64,000 bases of DNA from Vitellaria paradoxa (taxonomy: Eukaryota > Streptophyta > Magnoliopsida > Ericales > Sapotaceae), in assembly GCA_019916065.1 (NCBI GenBank), contig CM034243.1, positions 32,209,524 through 32,273,523 of the forward strand. The letters are read 5' to 3'. Shown here piece after piece: positions 45,349 to 57,952 of this stretch. Position 1 is the stretch's first letter, and each line of letters starts with the position of its first letter. The notes under the pieces were generated by a model. That model did no database searches. It saw only the letters and a program-made list of their open reading frames with translations, and was not told the origin of the DNA. Position numbers and translations under genes: made by a program.

Positions 45349-47854
45349 CATAATACACAAAATGGAAGATATAAAGTCTATGTACACAAATGGAGGAGCA
45401 AAAGTCTCGCATGGGGAATGTTTCTATCAGTGTAATTAAAAGCTTGCTTGGGACATGTGATTTCTATGTAATACACATAAAGGTTGTAAAACTTAATTAT
45501 GTTTGTGTAATTAACACAAAGAAGACAAAAGGTTGAAGCCATCCAAAGAACCCTTTGGACAGAGAATGTGATCGCCGGAGAATGCCATCGCCGAAGAAAT
45601 CCAAAATGGATGATTTCTTCATCTAAGAATCACAGTCGTATCCAGATTGAAAGTGTCGTACCCGACTCTGCACCTGCACCCCACTCGCGCTCAAGTGGGT
45701 ACTCCACAGTTTTGGGTGAGTTCGCGCAACTTAGAAACTAAGATGCATAAAATGGTATGAAAAGAGTAATCAGCATTGGAACAAGAATTGAGTACAACCA
45801 AAGAGCAGTAACCACCACAATGCGAAACACATCGATGGAAACTCACAGCATACACTCACCAAATACAAACATTAACAAACAAAAAATGAAGGGCAAAACA
45901 GGACCATGAAAACCAAATTTCATCTTGTTGTAGAGAACCACTGAATAGGCACTGACATTATCAAATAAATCTGTGTTACAGCTAGTGCAAGACATTCCTA
46001 CATTCAGTGTTTCAGAAAAATCTACAATATGAAGGTCAATTGGCCATCTTCCTTGTGTATTTTGAGGTCGCTCTTCGATAACCATGTCCTTCTTTGGGCT
46101 CTGAATCTCATAAAATTAGTGCCAATGCGTAATGCGGAAATATAAACTAATAATCTCAGATGTGTTCTCTTTTTTGAAATCAAAAGAGCTGGGATCAATC
46201 CATTAAGTCCATGAGAAACCAGGGTGTGTCTGATCAGCTATAGCATAGGAAGGAAGATATAAGTGGAACTAAGCCTGGTCAGTCACATCAAGCAAAGAAG
46301 TTAGTTCATATCTGCTCAATCCTATCCTCCAGCATTCAATATCCTGGAGTAACTCAACAGTATGACCAGCCAAAAATAAATTCCAATCAAGTTAACAGGA
46401 TTTTGGAACCACTGCTCCGATATGATCTGGCAGCAGATTAAATTTAAAAACTGTACACTTTTGTTCCAAATATTTGTTAGTCAACAAATAGTTCAGTTAA
46501 TCTCTTGAAAATACCTTTCATTCTTTTTCCCCAAGAAATAAATCTAATTGGGTGATTATTTTTCCCTAGAGCTCCTGTCTACTGTTCATTGAACAGTTCA
46601 GACTTTTAAAACACTCAGTCAGATGAGTTTCCCAGCATATAACCTGAAATTTCTCCAATTTTGACATAAAATTATCTGCTTCACACAATCAATGAAATGT
46701 CCTTGCTCCAGGATTCTTTCTCCGTGAGCAAGATTTTCAGTGCAATCACAAGTTGTTAATCTTAATTTGATCTACAATACATGCTTCTGAATTCATCAAT
46801 ACAAGAAACTATTCTGTTGCATATCAGTGCATCTGAAAAGTGAACAATCTGACTGATTAAATTTTCCCTGCATTTATCATCACTAAAATTAGGAAGAACC
46901 ACATAAGCAATGCACTACTGGGACTCCAACTAATTGTTCTTTTCATAGTTAACCATCTAACCCTCTTGATCTTATAGCAAACTCAACGAGAGATGCATAC
47001 TAGGTTCATATTCAATGACCTATTCTTCATTCCTCTGAAAGCTGGAGGGTATACTGAAGGAGGTAACATGCTTCCTATTCTTGTAGTAACTATCATCTAA
47101 AGTAAGCCATATCCTAATTAAAACATATGGTTGACGAACAATGAATTTCTCCAATCAAGATATCGTCTTCTAACTTTGTGTGACCTGCACATGATCACTT
47201 TTTGGTTGCTCACTCTATAAGAGACTTTGTACAACAAAAGCCTTTTAATTTTAATTGGAGAATTCATCCTTCACGGTTGTCTTCCCAAGTAGGTCATGTT
47301 GAATGTACACTTTACCACTATAAAATGCAGCTATCAGTTCATCCAATTTGATACAAGGCACATTAAACAGACACATACATGCATAGAGATCTTGACTGTT
47401 CAGAACAGTATTAGTTCCAGAATAGATGACTTGAGTATCATGTACTCGTTGAAGACCCCGAGACTGTGTACTACAGCTTCAGAGGATGCACCAGAGTTGT
47501 AGTTCTGTGTAGACAAAATGTAAATGAGAAGAAATGGGAAACCGTTCTCTCATCCATCAAAAGATTGAGATAGTAGCATAGTATACGAAATATATACTGA
47601 ATTGATTTATGTGCAACAAGGGAATTGATAAATATGCAAAACTCCATCAAAAGCATCATAAATGTACAAAATGTTCAGTAAAATCATTGTAGAAATACAT
47701 CTTAAGGGCCTCTTAATTCCATAAGGAATTTACTTTATCAAAAGGTACCATTTAAAAACTGAGAAGGTTTTCAATTTGGGTGAGGGACACAACTCGGGAA
47801 CTGAGCATTTAATCTTTGACTTCCTCTCAGGACTTCACATAAAATGGAAGTGAA
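45321..47854. other. Intronic DNA without recognised genes
   Basis: Starts with a TA run (to 45350). 45640-45720 holds a C-rich 'GTCGTACCCGACTCTGCACC' phrase of repeat character. Otherwise unremarkable intron sequence. Confidence 0.4.
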
Positions 47855-48195
47855 GAACAGCCATGTTCAAGAGTTCTGTAGTATGGAATTCAGGAACAGA
47901 AAACACTATATTGAGGGCCTGCTCCTTTGAAATGGTGGCATTTTGCATTACATGGTTGATATGGAGGGAGCACAATAGAAATTTTCAAGGCAAAGAGGTG
48001 CCTTTACATATGTTGAAAGGAATTTTGATGTCCACTTTGTATAGATAAATTTTAGAGAGTACAGATCCAAATTGGAATTGTTTTTTAAGTCTTTTGTCAA
48101 GGGTATGAAATCTTAAGTTTTGGGTTGTAAAAGGGTGGCACACCTAGATTCCCTTTATTAATAAAAAAATATTTATTTATCAAAAACAAAAAAAC
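47855..48195 (+). mobile_element. 3' end remnant of a LINE (L1-type)
   Basis: The plus strand encodes AFCITWLIWREHNRNFQGKE and then MLKGILMSTLYR (about 47940-48045). This is typical of the region after the reverse transcriptase in plant L1-type LINEs. It is followed by an untranslated end finishing in TTTATTAATAAAAAAATA...TTATCAAAAACAAAAAAAC, like a LINE tail. All upstream reverse transcriptase sequence is missing, so this is a severely 5'-truncated insertion in the intron, antisense to the host gene. Confidence 0.65.
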
Positions 48196-50460
48196 AATCT
48201 CGTTGCAATTTTAGAATTCAATAAAATGGAAGGATTTAATACACTGTGCATCAGTCTTGAGAGAGCTGTCAAGTTCCTTAATGTCTCCATTCAAGGTGAT
48301 AGATTTCCACTATGTGCTATGTAAATGCAAAAGAAACAATTTATATACGACAGGGCATCCAAAAAGGCTGCCAGTATTTTGTAATTATTGATGTTCTTTC
48401 CAAATTCACTTGGACATGGGAGCTGTGAAGTGGGATGCTTCTTAATTATCAAAGTCAAATATAACAAGGATAAAGTTTCCTATGTGATATAAAAACTGGT
48501 TTCCATCATATTATTTCAATGACAGCAATTATCAATAAAGAATATCTCAATAGATGATCTAAAGGACATTAAACCAATGGATCCCAAGGACATTAAACCA
48601 ATGGATCCCAATAAATGATGTAAAAACTTATATGAAGGAAGCATTTATTAGGGTAGACTCCAACTATGAATGATGCCCCGTGATATATAGCCAACAATGA
48701 AGAAGACAATAACTTTATGGTTGCACTTTCCTTCAGCCCATAGACCAGGCACCATCTCGCAACCAAGTAAACCAACCCTCTTGTCAGCACTAACAAGTAA
48801 CTTGACCATTTGTGGTATCTGTAATTTTCAAGGATTGAGAATTTCCTCGGTCAACTTCTCAATTTCTACTTCACTGTGAACAAGCTCCATTTTGCAGACT
48901 GGATGGGTACATTTCAGACTTGCACAATATCAAATTTAGAACCTTCTGGCAAAGGCGGATTCCTATTATGCTTTTCAAGCCAAAAAGAAGATCATTCTTA
49001 AGAAACTCAGCCAAAAGGATGCAAGGAGCTTACAAGCATTAAGTTAGATAACATTGAACTTGTATACAAAAAGGATACAAAATCTTCTTTATATGGTAGT
49101 AGTAACAATATGTAAGGACATATCCATGGTACAAAAGGTACATTCTAAACCAGAAGAACTTCCCTTCAAGCCCTAAATATTCTAAGACTGAGAGACAAGA
49201 GTATAAAGAAAGTCCATGATATGATTACTTTATCAATAACTTTTGTAGGGGATCGGGGTGACATGGAACACTTTGATAGTCTGAGAACAATGCTGGTTGT
49301 CATAAATGGTGAGACATTACAGGAGGTGGACGGGGTGAAAGCTGGGGCAGCCCAAAGTAACAACAAAAGAGAGCACTAGAAGGTTGTAAGTAGTGTAGGG
49401 TCTATATTGTTTTGGTAGAAGATCACTGGGTGATGGTATATGTAAGGGGTGAGTCAAGACAAGAAGGCTGGCTCACACGCATCTAGGAGAATGGTCCCGA
49501 GACCACGTGGCCAACTTTGTATGGCTTGATGCGTCCATAAGTAAGGCACAATTGACCAAATGGTGGTAGCATCATAGGTAAGGGTACATTCGACTAAATG
49601 GTAGTAGCACCCCTGCATGGTAAGCTAGTACGAGGGTCATGGTCGTATAGGTATAGGGTGGCTATACGATGTAAGATTGGTTTTTTTGAGTAATGATCCC
49701 CTCTTTCTCTGGGTTGGTCGAAGGTGCTTCAACATATCCCCCAACTCTAGCCGCCAAACCACATAGTCCCGCAGATGAGTATATGCTAGTGAATCCTTTA
49801 GTTTGGCAATCCCTGGCCCTTGCTCCTGTCCTTTGAGATAAGTCTCCAAGTGTCATGATGGGGATCTAAAATGCCTCTTGACCCCAAATACTCCCAGAGG
49901 CAAACAAAGGGACTATGGATAGAAAATACCCGCAGCGAGGGTGTGACGGTGGGTGGTGCCACCTTGTCATGGTGGAGGGTGGGAAGGCCAACTCCAAACA
50001 CCTACAACTTCTATTAACAACTTGCTAACTTTCCCTTTTTGCCACAATATTGGGCTGCCACTTTGACATAAAAGTAGAACTTAGCCCTACTAATTACAAA
50101 GTTTTTTTTTTTTTTTTTGGTAGTTAAGTAATTACAAAGTTCCAAACCCTTGACAAACATTTTGATATTCACATTTTGACATATTTATTTAATTGACTCC
50201 AGATTTGATTCCAAAAACTCAAAACATATCTTGATTTTGAAACCATTAGCATCAGAACAAGAAGAAAAAAATGGAATATCATCAAATGAACAGTTTGTGA
50301 CCATACAGGATGAAATTAAGGAGCACAATATTTGACTTCCTAGAATTGATTTTACTTTTCCAGAACTACAATCTATGCTAGCAATCCAGCAATAATTTCT
50401 ACTTGTAATGCATGTCAAGGAGTGCTTAGTATCATATCAACCTGCAATTTAAAAGATCAG
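48196..50460. other. Intronic DNA without recognised genes
   Basis: Contains a perfect 24-bp tandem duplication (48562-48585 and 48586-48609, unit AAGGACATTAAACCAATGG plus ATCCC). 49440-50000 has higher G+C and repeat-like character, but no ends were recognised. A poly-T run lies at 50103-50118. Confidence 0.4.
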
Positions 50461-50590
50461 CCTTTGCGCAATGGTAAGATTGACCCTTTGCGACCTAAAG
50501 GTCATACATTTAATACTCAAAAACAATCTCTCCAATTACTGAATGTAAGATTACGTGCATTGCCCCTCCCTAGACCCTGCATTTTTATTT
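50461..50590 (+). mobile_element. Au-type tRNA-derived SINE (degenerate)
   Basis: A-box-like TGCGCAATGGTAAG (50465-50478), then a GACCTAAAGGTCATAC stretch and a weak B-box, then TTGCCCCTCCCTAGACCCTGC (50560-50580) and a T-rich end. This order of blocks is that of the Au SINE family of flowering plants. It lies near the 5' end of the large intron, antisense to the host gene. Confidence 0.6.
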
Positions 50591-51485
50591 TTTTTCGAAG
50601 AATTGAGTTCATCGATTAACCTGAGCTTAGAAGGAAAGCCTACCTAAGTCTTGGCTCAGGTTGAGATATGATCAAGGTAGATCTAAGGCCTGCATCTTGC
50701 TAAAGAAGAAGAAAAGAAGAAAAGATGAAGGGAAAGGAGGCAGTAAAACCAACATTAATGTACAATTGTGATATTTCTGTTTGGATGATGGAGTCTGCTC
50801 ACACAATAGTTACAGGAATGGAATTTTGAATTTTATTCCAGAGCACCAAACAGACGATAATTATTTGTTCAACGATAAAGTTATATTAGTTGCCAACAGA
50901 TCAATTAATCTCCCTTAACCCAGGCGCCGTGTTAATTTCGAGACCAATTCAATAGTATCATTACGCAAGCATCGCTTGGATTTCCTATCAGAAAACAATG
51001 AAAGGAAATGTTATCCATTAACTTGCCCAACTTAGGTAGACTAGACTTGGAACATTGCTAAGGACCCTGATACCTTCTCAAACTCTATCATCATGGGACA
51101 ATGACCGTGTAATCTAGGAAGACAAGACCACATCTTTTCTCACCTCTTAAGAGAAACTAACAACACTCAAATGTTAAACGAAAAAAAAAAAAAGGGATGA
51201 CTCATAGTGGCAGAAAATGACAGATTAGGGATTCTTCTCTTCAGTACCCAAATGCATTTCCAAGACAATGGCAAGTAACTTCAATGAAAGGTAAAGCAGA
51301 AACCCAAAGAGAATATCCAAAATTGAATTCAATTCATACATGATAATTCCATCAAATAAACATAAAGCCAGCATATAAACCATTCCACCAAGGAATCCAT
51401 GTCAATATATGGATATCCTATAGATTATGCAAAAACAGAAACCCACATAGTAGAGATAGATAATGAAGCAACAAAAAATACATAC

Positions 51486-51615
51486 CATCAATCCTCCTGG
51501 AAAAGACATCCCACCAGTCCACAGACCCCTGCTCAGAAGACCCAGCAGCAGAAACGTTTGGTTCAACCTTCTTCTCTACCTTCCTCCTCTTTTTGTAACC
51601 TCTCAAAGGACCCAT
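51486..51615 (-). CDS. ALP1/HARBI1-like protein, exon 1
   Basis: A 130-nt first coding exon, 43 codons plus one base. It begins MGPLRGYKKRRK, with a basic nuclear-localisation-like cluster (KKRRKVEKK, residues 8-16), and ends VDWWDVFSRRID. The DWW(D/E)xFxRR block directly before the splice junction is characteristic of ALP1/At3g55350-type proteins. The donor GTATGT follows at once. An upstream in-frame Met at 51657 exists, but the MGP(L/I)RG start is the family start. The exon was found because the 366-codon open frame of exon 2 lacked this block. Confidence 0.8.
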
Positions 51616-52966
51616 CAGCGCACAAAGACCCAATTGAATTAAAACACAGAAACCCACTAACTACGAACAACAAGAATCAATAAAAATTTGGTAAAATTCA
51701 CAAAAAAATATATAATTAAATAAAACAATACCCATTTGTCACAACACAAGATTGAACACCATGGGCATAAACAGATCATACAATAGCTGAAAAAAGAGAA
51801 AAACATGCATAGGCATACATACAAGTTATTTGCAGTTGTGTGCCAATGCTATGTTCATATTTGTGGGTGTTTGGAGCATGCAAAAAAAAGCGAGGACCCG
51901 GGGAAGGAAATAGGAAGAGAAAATAGGAGAGAGAGTTTGAGGAGGAGTGATGAGAAATATTTCGAACTGTTGTGGGCTTAAGACAATGTGGCAAGAAAAG
52001 TAAGAGACATGGACATCGGCAGTGCGACTCCCTCTCTTTGTCTCAAATCTTATTTATGTTCTTCGATTTTAGAGTGACGATGAGAAGTTAGCTTCGAGAT
52101 GCTGAATTGGCTATATATATATATATATATATATTATTTTTTTTTCTTTTTCCTCCCTCTTTTTTCTTCTTTCCTCTTTGATGTTTCTTCTACCAATATT
52201 TCATGGCACGTATTTAAATTAGGGTCCACAAAATACCTCAATGAGTTAATAATCAATATTTTCGGATCAAGGGTAATAAATTTAGACACCGTATAAATAT
52301 AAATTTATTATTATTATTTTTTATAATTTCAGATATTTGAGTCAACTTGTACGCAATTCGTTTTAAAGTTAATGACCGGATAAATCTTTCAATTGTCTCC
52401 GAAGAGACTCGAATCAAGAATTATTAGATAGCAAACTCAATATTTTACCACTTAAACTAATCTTTAGGATTTAAAATTCTTATTAATAAAAAAAGGTAAA
52501 ATAAGTATATATTAATTTGAAATTAATATAATTTGAACTCGTTTAAAATAAATTAATTATTTAATATATTTATTAAATTTTAATGCGTATGAACATAAAT
52601 ATAAATATAAATATAAATAAATATAATTATTTTGATATATTTGAGTTGTATCAATTCTTAGGAGTTGAATTTATTTTTAAGTGTAAAAATTATTAGCTCA
52701 TTGATTTTTGGATTAGCTGAATTGAATTAGTTAAAAATGATAACTAGAAAACAACTATAAAAAAGTAAACAAACAAAGCGAACGTTTTCGACTGTCGCGA
52801 TAGATGGAGATAAAGCTTACTGAACTGAATTGCTAAGCATAAATGTGCGCGGTGTGTACTAGGTGCAACTTTTGATTGGTTTGGCCATCATTAATTTAGG
52901 ACGAGTTTGGAATGAGATAAATTGAGATAAATTTTGTATTTAAAATTATATAAAAGTGTATAAAAA
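51616..52966. other. Upstream region of the ALP1-like gene and intergenic DNA
   Basis: 51616-52090 probably holds leader and promoter of the ALP1-like gene. A TA run (about 52112-52134) is followed by T-rich sequence. No other gene. Confidence 0.45.
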
Positions 52967-53263
52967 CTCTGTTTGGAGCTATATAAAATAAAATAAAATT
53001 CTACAAATCTCTATAAACATGAATTACGAGATAGTAAAATTTAAATTTTTCGCTCACTGCACGAATTACAAGACATTTTCTTTTACAATTTTATTTTATT
53101 TTATACACTTTTATACAACTCCAAACACATCCCAAATAAAATAAAATTGTAAAAGTAAATGTCTCGTAATTCGTGCAGTAAGTGAAGATTTTAAATTTTG
53201 TTGTCTCGTAATTTATGTTTGTAGAGATTTGTAAGATTTTTTTTTGTTTTGCTTCAAACAGAA
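52967..53263. mobile_element. Fold-back MITE, about 130-bp arms and 30-nt loop
   Basis: The left arm (52967-53103) and right arm (53134-53263) are inverted copies, both with TCTGTTTG(G/A)AGC at the outer ends and blocks TTACAAATCTC/TCTACAAATCTC and TGCACGAATTAC. The transcript would fold into one long hairpin. The arms are imperfect, so it is old enough to have diverged. Confidence 0.75.
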
Positions 53264-53700
53264 CCAAATTAAGAGTTCGTAATATGTGCAGTGAAAGAAA
53301 AAAAATTGATGTGATATAAAATTAATAAAAATTATAAAATTTTTTAGAGTTTATTTGTAAACCAAACAGAGCCTAAATGACATTTAATATAGTGTTTGTG
53401 TTTATATCTGCACAATGTAAAAACGTAGACGCGCACACTTTGTTTGTAATAGAAATAAGAAATTATTATTATTTTTTTATTTTCTGTCTTTTTCTAAATT
53501 GCCAAAAAAAAAATCAAAATTAAGAAGATTAAAAATTTATCTTAAATGATAAATAGTGGCATTTAAGTAAATAATGAATAATTGAAGAGTATTTGAAGAT
53601 AACAAATAAAAGCAATCATGAGAACTTCAGGGGCATATTAGGGAAAGTAAAAAAAAATAAGGGTAAAATTAATTAAATAAATTATATAATTTTAAAAAGA

Positions 53701-54546
53701 GTAAAGTACGAAACTATTTTGATAATTTACTTTCAGTGCCACTTTAATCCCTTGTGTTTCAATTGTAACAACCGAATTATTACACTTTCAGTGTATATTT
53801 GAAATATATTTTATTGAATTATTTTAGTAAATAATATAATCTGGAATATATTTTATTAAACTATATAACATATTTTAATTTAAAATATATTTTATTAAAT
53901 TATTTTTATAAATAATATAATTAGATTAATAATATAATTAAATTAATAATATAATTAAATTAATAGTTAATTTAGTTTAATTAGTATGAAATATATTTTA
54001 TTAAACTCAATTAATTTTTTAAAAAATTAATTTATGTAAATAAAGTTGCATTTTTAGACGAATTTTAGTTTTCATTTTAAAAAAATAATAATAGAGAATA
54101 AAAATAAAAAATATATAAAAAATTAAACACAAATAGAAAAATGGCCCAAGAATCACTATCTTTAAAATTTCTTATCTCTGCAGTTTTCTCTATATACACA
54201 TTATATGTATATATATAATTTCATATATATTCAACTCGATAAAACATATTTATCTGTGCAACTCTTTTAATTATATTCCGTTGATTATAATAACTATTAC
54301 TGAAATCATCAAATAACCCTTTAATAAAATATTTTTATTTAATTAATTTTTCTGAAAATTAATCAAATTTAATAAAATATATTTCATATTAATTTAACTA
54401 TATTATTAATTTAATTATATTATTTATTCAAAAAAATTTAATAAAATATATTTCAAATTATATCGAAAATATAGAGATTTGACTGTTACAATTGAAACAT
54501 GAGAAATTAAAATGATACCGAAAGTAGAGCGATTTTTATACTTTAC
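53701..54546. mobile_element. Non-autonomous TIR element, long TIRs (846 bp)
   Basis: The left end GTAAAGTACGAAACTATTT and inverted right end GTAAAGTATAAAAATCGCT continue as matching arms for at least 130 bp, sharing TGTTTCAATTGTAACA and TTTGAAATATATTTTATT. The interior has a 17-bp tandem unit AATATAATTAAATTAAT (about 53915-53963). Long TIRs suggest a MULE-like type, but the flanks give no clean 9-bp duplication. Confidence 0.6.
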
Positions 54547-57383
54547 CTTTTTAAGAATTACTTATGCATTCTTTAAATTATGGGAGATTATTGATAATTA
54601 AAGGGTAATTATGAAAAAAATTAAAGAAAAAATCATTAAATAATTGGTCTTACCAAATTTATGATTTCACCAACTACCCCTACTCTCTTCTTATTATAAT
54701 AGTATCTATCTATGCTATTAAAAAAGAAACACTAAAGGTATAGGTAGAGTTAAAAAATAATAATAATAATAAGAATGAAGCCTCAATTTTATTGAATTTT
54801 TTTAGTTTCTTAAAACACCTTTAAATCTCTCATCAAATTCAAATATTAAATCAATTAAGTTCTAAACACTCCTCCTAATAAAGTCATTTTATGAATTTTA
54901 AATCTTTTATTACCACAATATTTTACTTTTATATCCTTGATCAAATTACACAGATGAATTTTTTATAATTTTTATTTTACTTTAAATAAAAAATTTAATA
55001 GAACTCCACACACATTGTGTGCAAAGTTATAGTAGATATATAATGGTAACCAAAATTGAGGAATATTAAATTGATTAATTAAATTCTTTCTTTATTTATT
55101 TTATTTCATTCTTAGACCAAGTGCTATTGATTCTGCACAACAATTTTTGGTCTAGAAGATATAAAAAAAATTACAGGAAATTACTTATACATATAGGCTT
55201 TGTAAGTTATTTTAATTTGTTAAGCTTCTAGACTACAATATTCAATATATGTAAAAATTGAAAAATTAAATCACATACTTGTGGAAGTCATTGAAAATTA
55301 TTATTTTTTTATCAGAGTACCTGAAAGAAAATAAATACACATACTAGATTACAGGATTTTGACATGTTTTTAGTATTTATAGTGAAAAGAAGAGAGCTAA
55401 CCCTAATTTAATTGGTATCAAGATTCTGCCCATTACTAATTTCACAATAAGGATGAAGTATAAATTTTATCACATCTAAAGCATAGCATGATCACATGCT
55501 ATTAAAATGTACTATAGTCCGATAGTCTCTGTTCATCATAACTTTTAATGGAACTTAACTAATACTTCAATTTTAGACAAAATTATTAAATACATTTTTG
55601 AGTTGGTTTGACAAACCTAAATTTTCTTCAAATTTCAAGTTTTTTCAAATTTCTCTAATTTTTTTTTGCTAAAATTTATTAGAAAAAATTTTAAATTTAC
55701 TTTAACTTTTATCAATTATCTCCGACTTTCTCAAACTTTTTCTAATTCTTCTTTAACTTTTACTTTATCAAATACAACTTTACCAAAAAGTAATACGTTC
55801 AACACTAAAACAGAAGTTTTGAAAAATTTCACTTTTATTATTTAACAATTACCCTTTGACACAAAAATAATATCCACAACTAATACAAGGACATGTTATA
55901 AATAAAAATCTCAACATATTCAATCCAAAAATAACTTTTTATGATTTCACATATCAAGCCCCCGATCTTCACTCTCTATAATTAGTTTTCTCTATTTTAG
56001 AATAAGTTTAATCTATTAAAGGAAAAAAAATAACATGAATGTAAAGAAAATTATGAGACATGCAAATATTATCATCTGATTGATAACATGCTAAACTTTG
56101 ATAATAATTTCACATATTAAACAAAGGAAAATGAAATTGAAAAAAAAAATTCTCTCTTCAAATTCATAGGAAGAAACTCAATTACTTGTATTTATTGTAC
56201 CATTTTGTACTTGATTATGTGATATCAGACAAGGTCAAATATCTATATTTACTGTGCCAAATAACTTGAAAATAATTATGAAATAGTAAGCATGGCTTCC
56301 GTAGTATGGTAAAAGAGACAAAAATTCTACCATAATTAGTTGGGTCCTGTTAACGAGTGCCCCGTGACACTTATTAAGAGCTAATAAAAATATGATACCT
56401 AGCAATAAAGATCTAACAAATTTTATGAATGGTATAATTTAAAAAGAGAGAGAGAGAGAGAGAGAGAAACGTTTATCTACATTAGTTAATAAGTTACTTT
56501 GTTTAAGGTGAAATTATACTTATAGTTCTCTTTTGAAGCAAAATCACCAAAACAAATCAAACTCCTACTTTACAAGTAAAAAAATATATGCAAAGATAAA
56601 TTCAGATGAATATGTAAAATATAACATTGCACACGTGAAGATTATTTTTTGTAGAATAAATCATGATTTTGGACGCAAGGAGAATACAAAATATTTTTTT
56701 TTATCCTACAAATAAAGATGATGTAGGATAAAAGTAGAAGTCTATTTATATAGGTAATTTTGAAATTTTATCTTAAAAAATAATAATTAGTAATTAATAT
56801 AGATAATACATATTTTTTCTTAGAACTCTACAATTGATAAAATTAATTAAAATTTTTAACTTTTTTGGATTAAAATAAAAATAAACAAGTGGCATATTCT
56901 CATTAGTTTTTAATAGGTGCTCCCGAGATACTCATTAACAAATGCGTAATTAGTTTAATTAGAAAAATGCTTAAACATCAGAAAACTTATCAAATTAAAA
57001 TACAACTTTATAAATATTTTTATTTAAAGTGATAAGCTCTCAAATTACCACAACGTCCACAACCTTTTGATAATTTTCTCAGATGTAAAATTTCTAGACG
57101 TATAGTGTTATTGAGTTGATTTAACATTTCATTTGTATCTTAATTTATACAGGAACAATCCTACATTTTCTTTCTTTCTTTGGATTGTTTGGAACTTCAA
57201 TTATCTCTAACAAATTCCAATTTTCTCCACAAAAAGAATCTTTAATTTTTTTTTTCAATTTTACCAACTTTCTATAATTTTCTTCAACTTTTACTAACTT
57301 TTTTTAATTCTTTTTATAATTTTTCTAAATTTTTGAATAACAGAGCAAACACCTAGTAATAAGATAGGAACTCCAAGTTCTTT
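54547..57383. other. A/T-rich intergenic DNA, no gene seen
   Basis: Apart from the inverted-repeat unit at 56349-56939 and a (GA)n run at about 56443-56467, nothing was recognised. Open frames are low-complexity. Confidence 0.5.
56349..56939. mobile_element. Inverted-repeat element (591 bp)
   Basis: The left end GTTAACGAGTGCCCCGTG and inverted right end GTTAATGAGTATCTCGGG continue as (T/C)TATTAA(G/A)A(G/A)CTAAT. TIRs are about 37 bp with roughly three quarters identity. No target duplication is evident. Confidence 0.5.
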
Positions 57384-57912
57384 TGTAACACCCAGTATTT
57401 AAGTTTGACAATTTATATATTATTTTAAGCTGATAAAATATTAAATTGGAGATAAAGTTTAATTATTTTATTTTTCTGGACTAAAAATAGTTTAAAGTAG
57501 TGTTGGGTTGGACAAACTAGGCCAAGGGCCCAACCCCTTCTTTTTCTCCTCCTTCTTTTTTCCCCTTTCCCCTCATTTTTCTTTCTTTTTTTCGTTTTGG
57601 CTGGTTGGGCAGTGGGTTTTCCAGAGAGGGCGCCGGGAAAGAGAGAAAAGAAAGAGATAGAGGGATTTGGGGAGGAAGGAAGGTAGACCCGGATAGTTTT
57701 CGATGCCATAAACACTGTGGCGGTGTCCATTTCCCATGATTTCGCTCGAGGTGAGAGAAATTGACACCGAAAGGTTTGTTACCTAAAGTAAAATCTTTTT
57801 ATTTCTTATTTTCTCTTCAGATCTGAGGTAAATGGTATTTATATTTGTGTTCTAGACGTTGTAAGGATTATTTTGGTATATTTATATGCTTGATTTGGTG
57901 AAATTTTGTGAG

Positions 57913-57952
<40 letters not shown>

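Larger units (their letters stand above)
41024..51485 (-). other. Inferred 10.46-kb phase-1 intron of the ALP1-like gene
   Basis: Donor GATG|GTATGT (GT at 51484-51485 on the minus strand) and acceptor CTGCAG|GT (AG at 41024-41025). Splicing joins ...SRRID to G-FLSPLKGLDKF in frame, which is exactly the junction wording expected for the family. The intron is filled with MITEs, SINE-like units, a LINE 3' end and tandem duplications, listed separately. No nested gene was found. Confidence 0.75.

Noticed and set aside
45023..45412. A 129-codon open frame on the minus strand
   Set aside because: It runs through the G+C-rich SINE-like repeat and microsatellite; no protein family resemblance.
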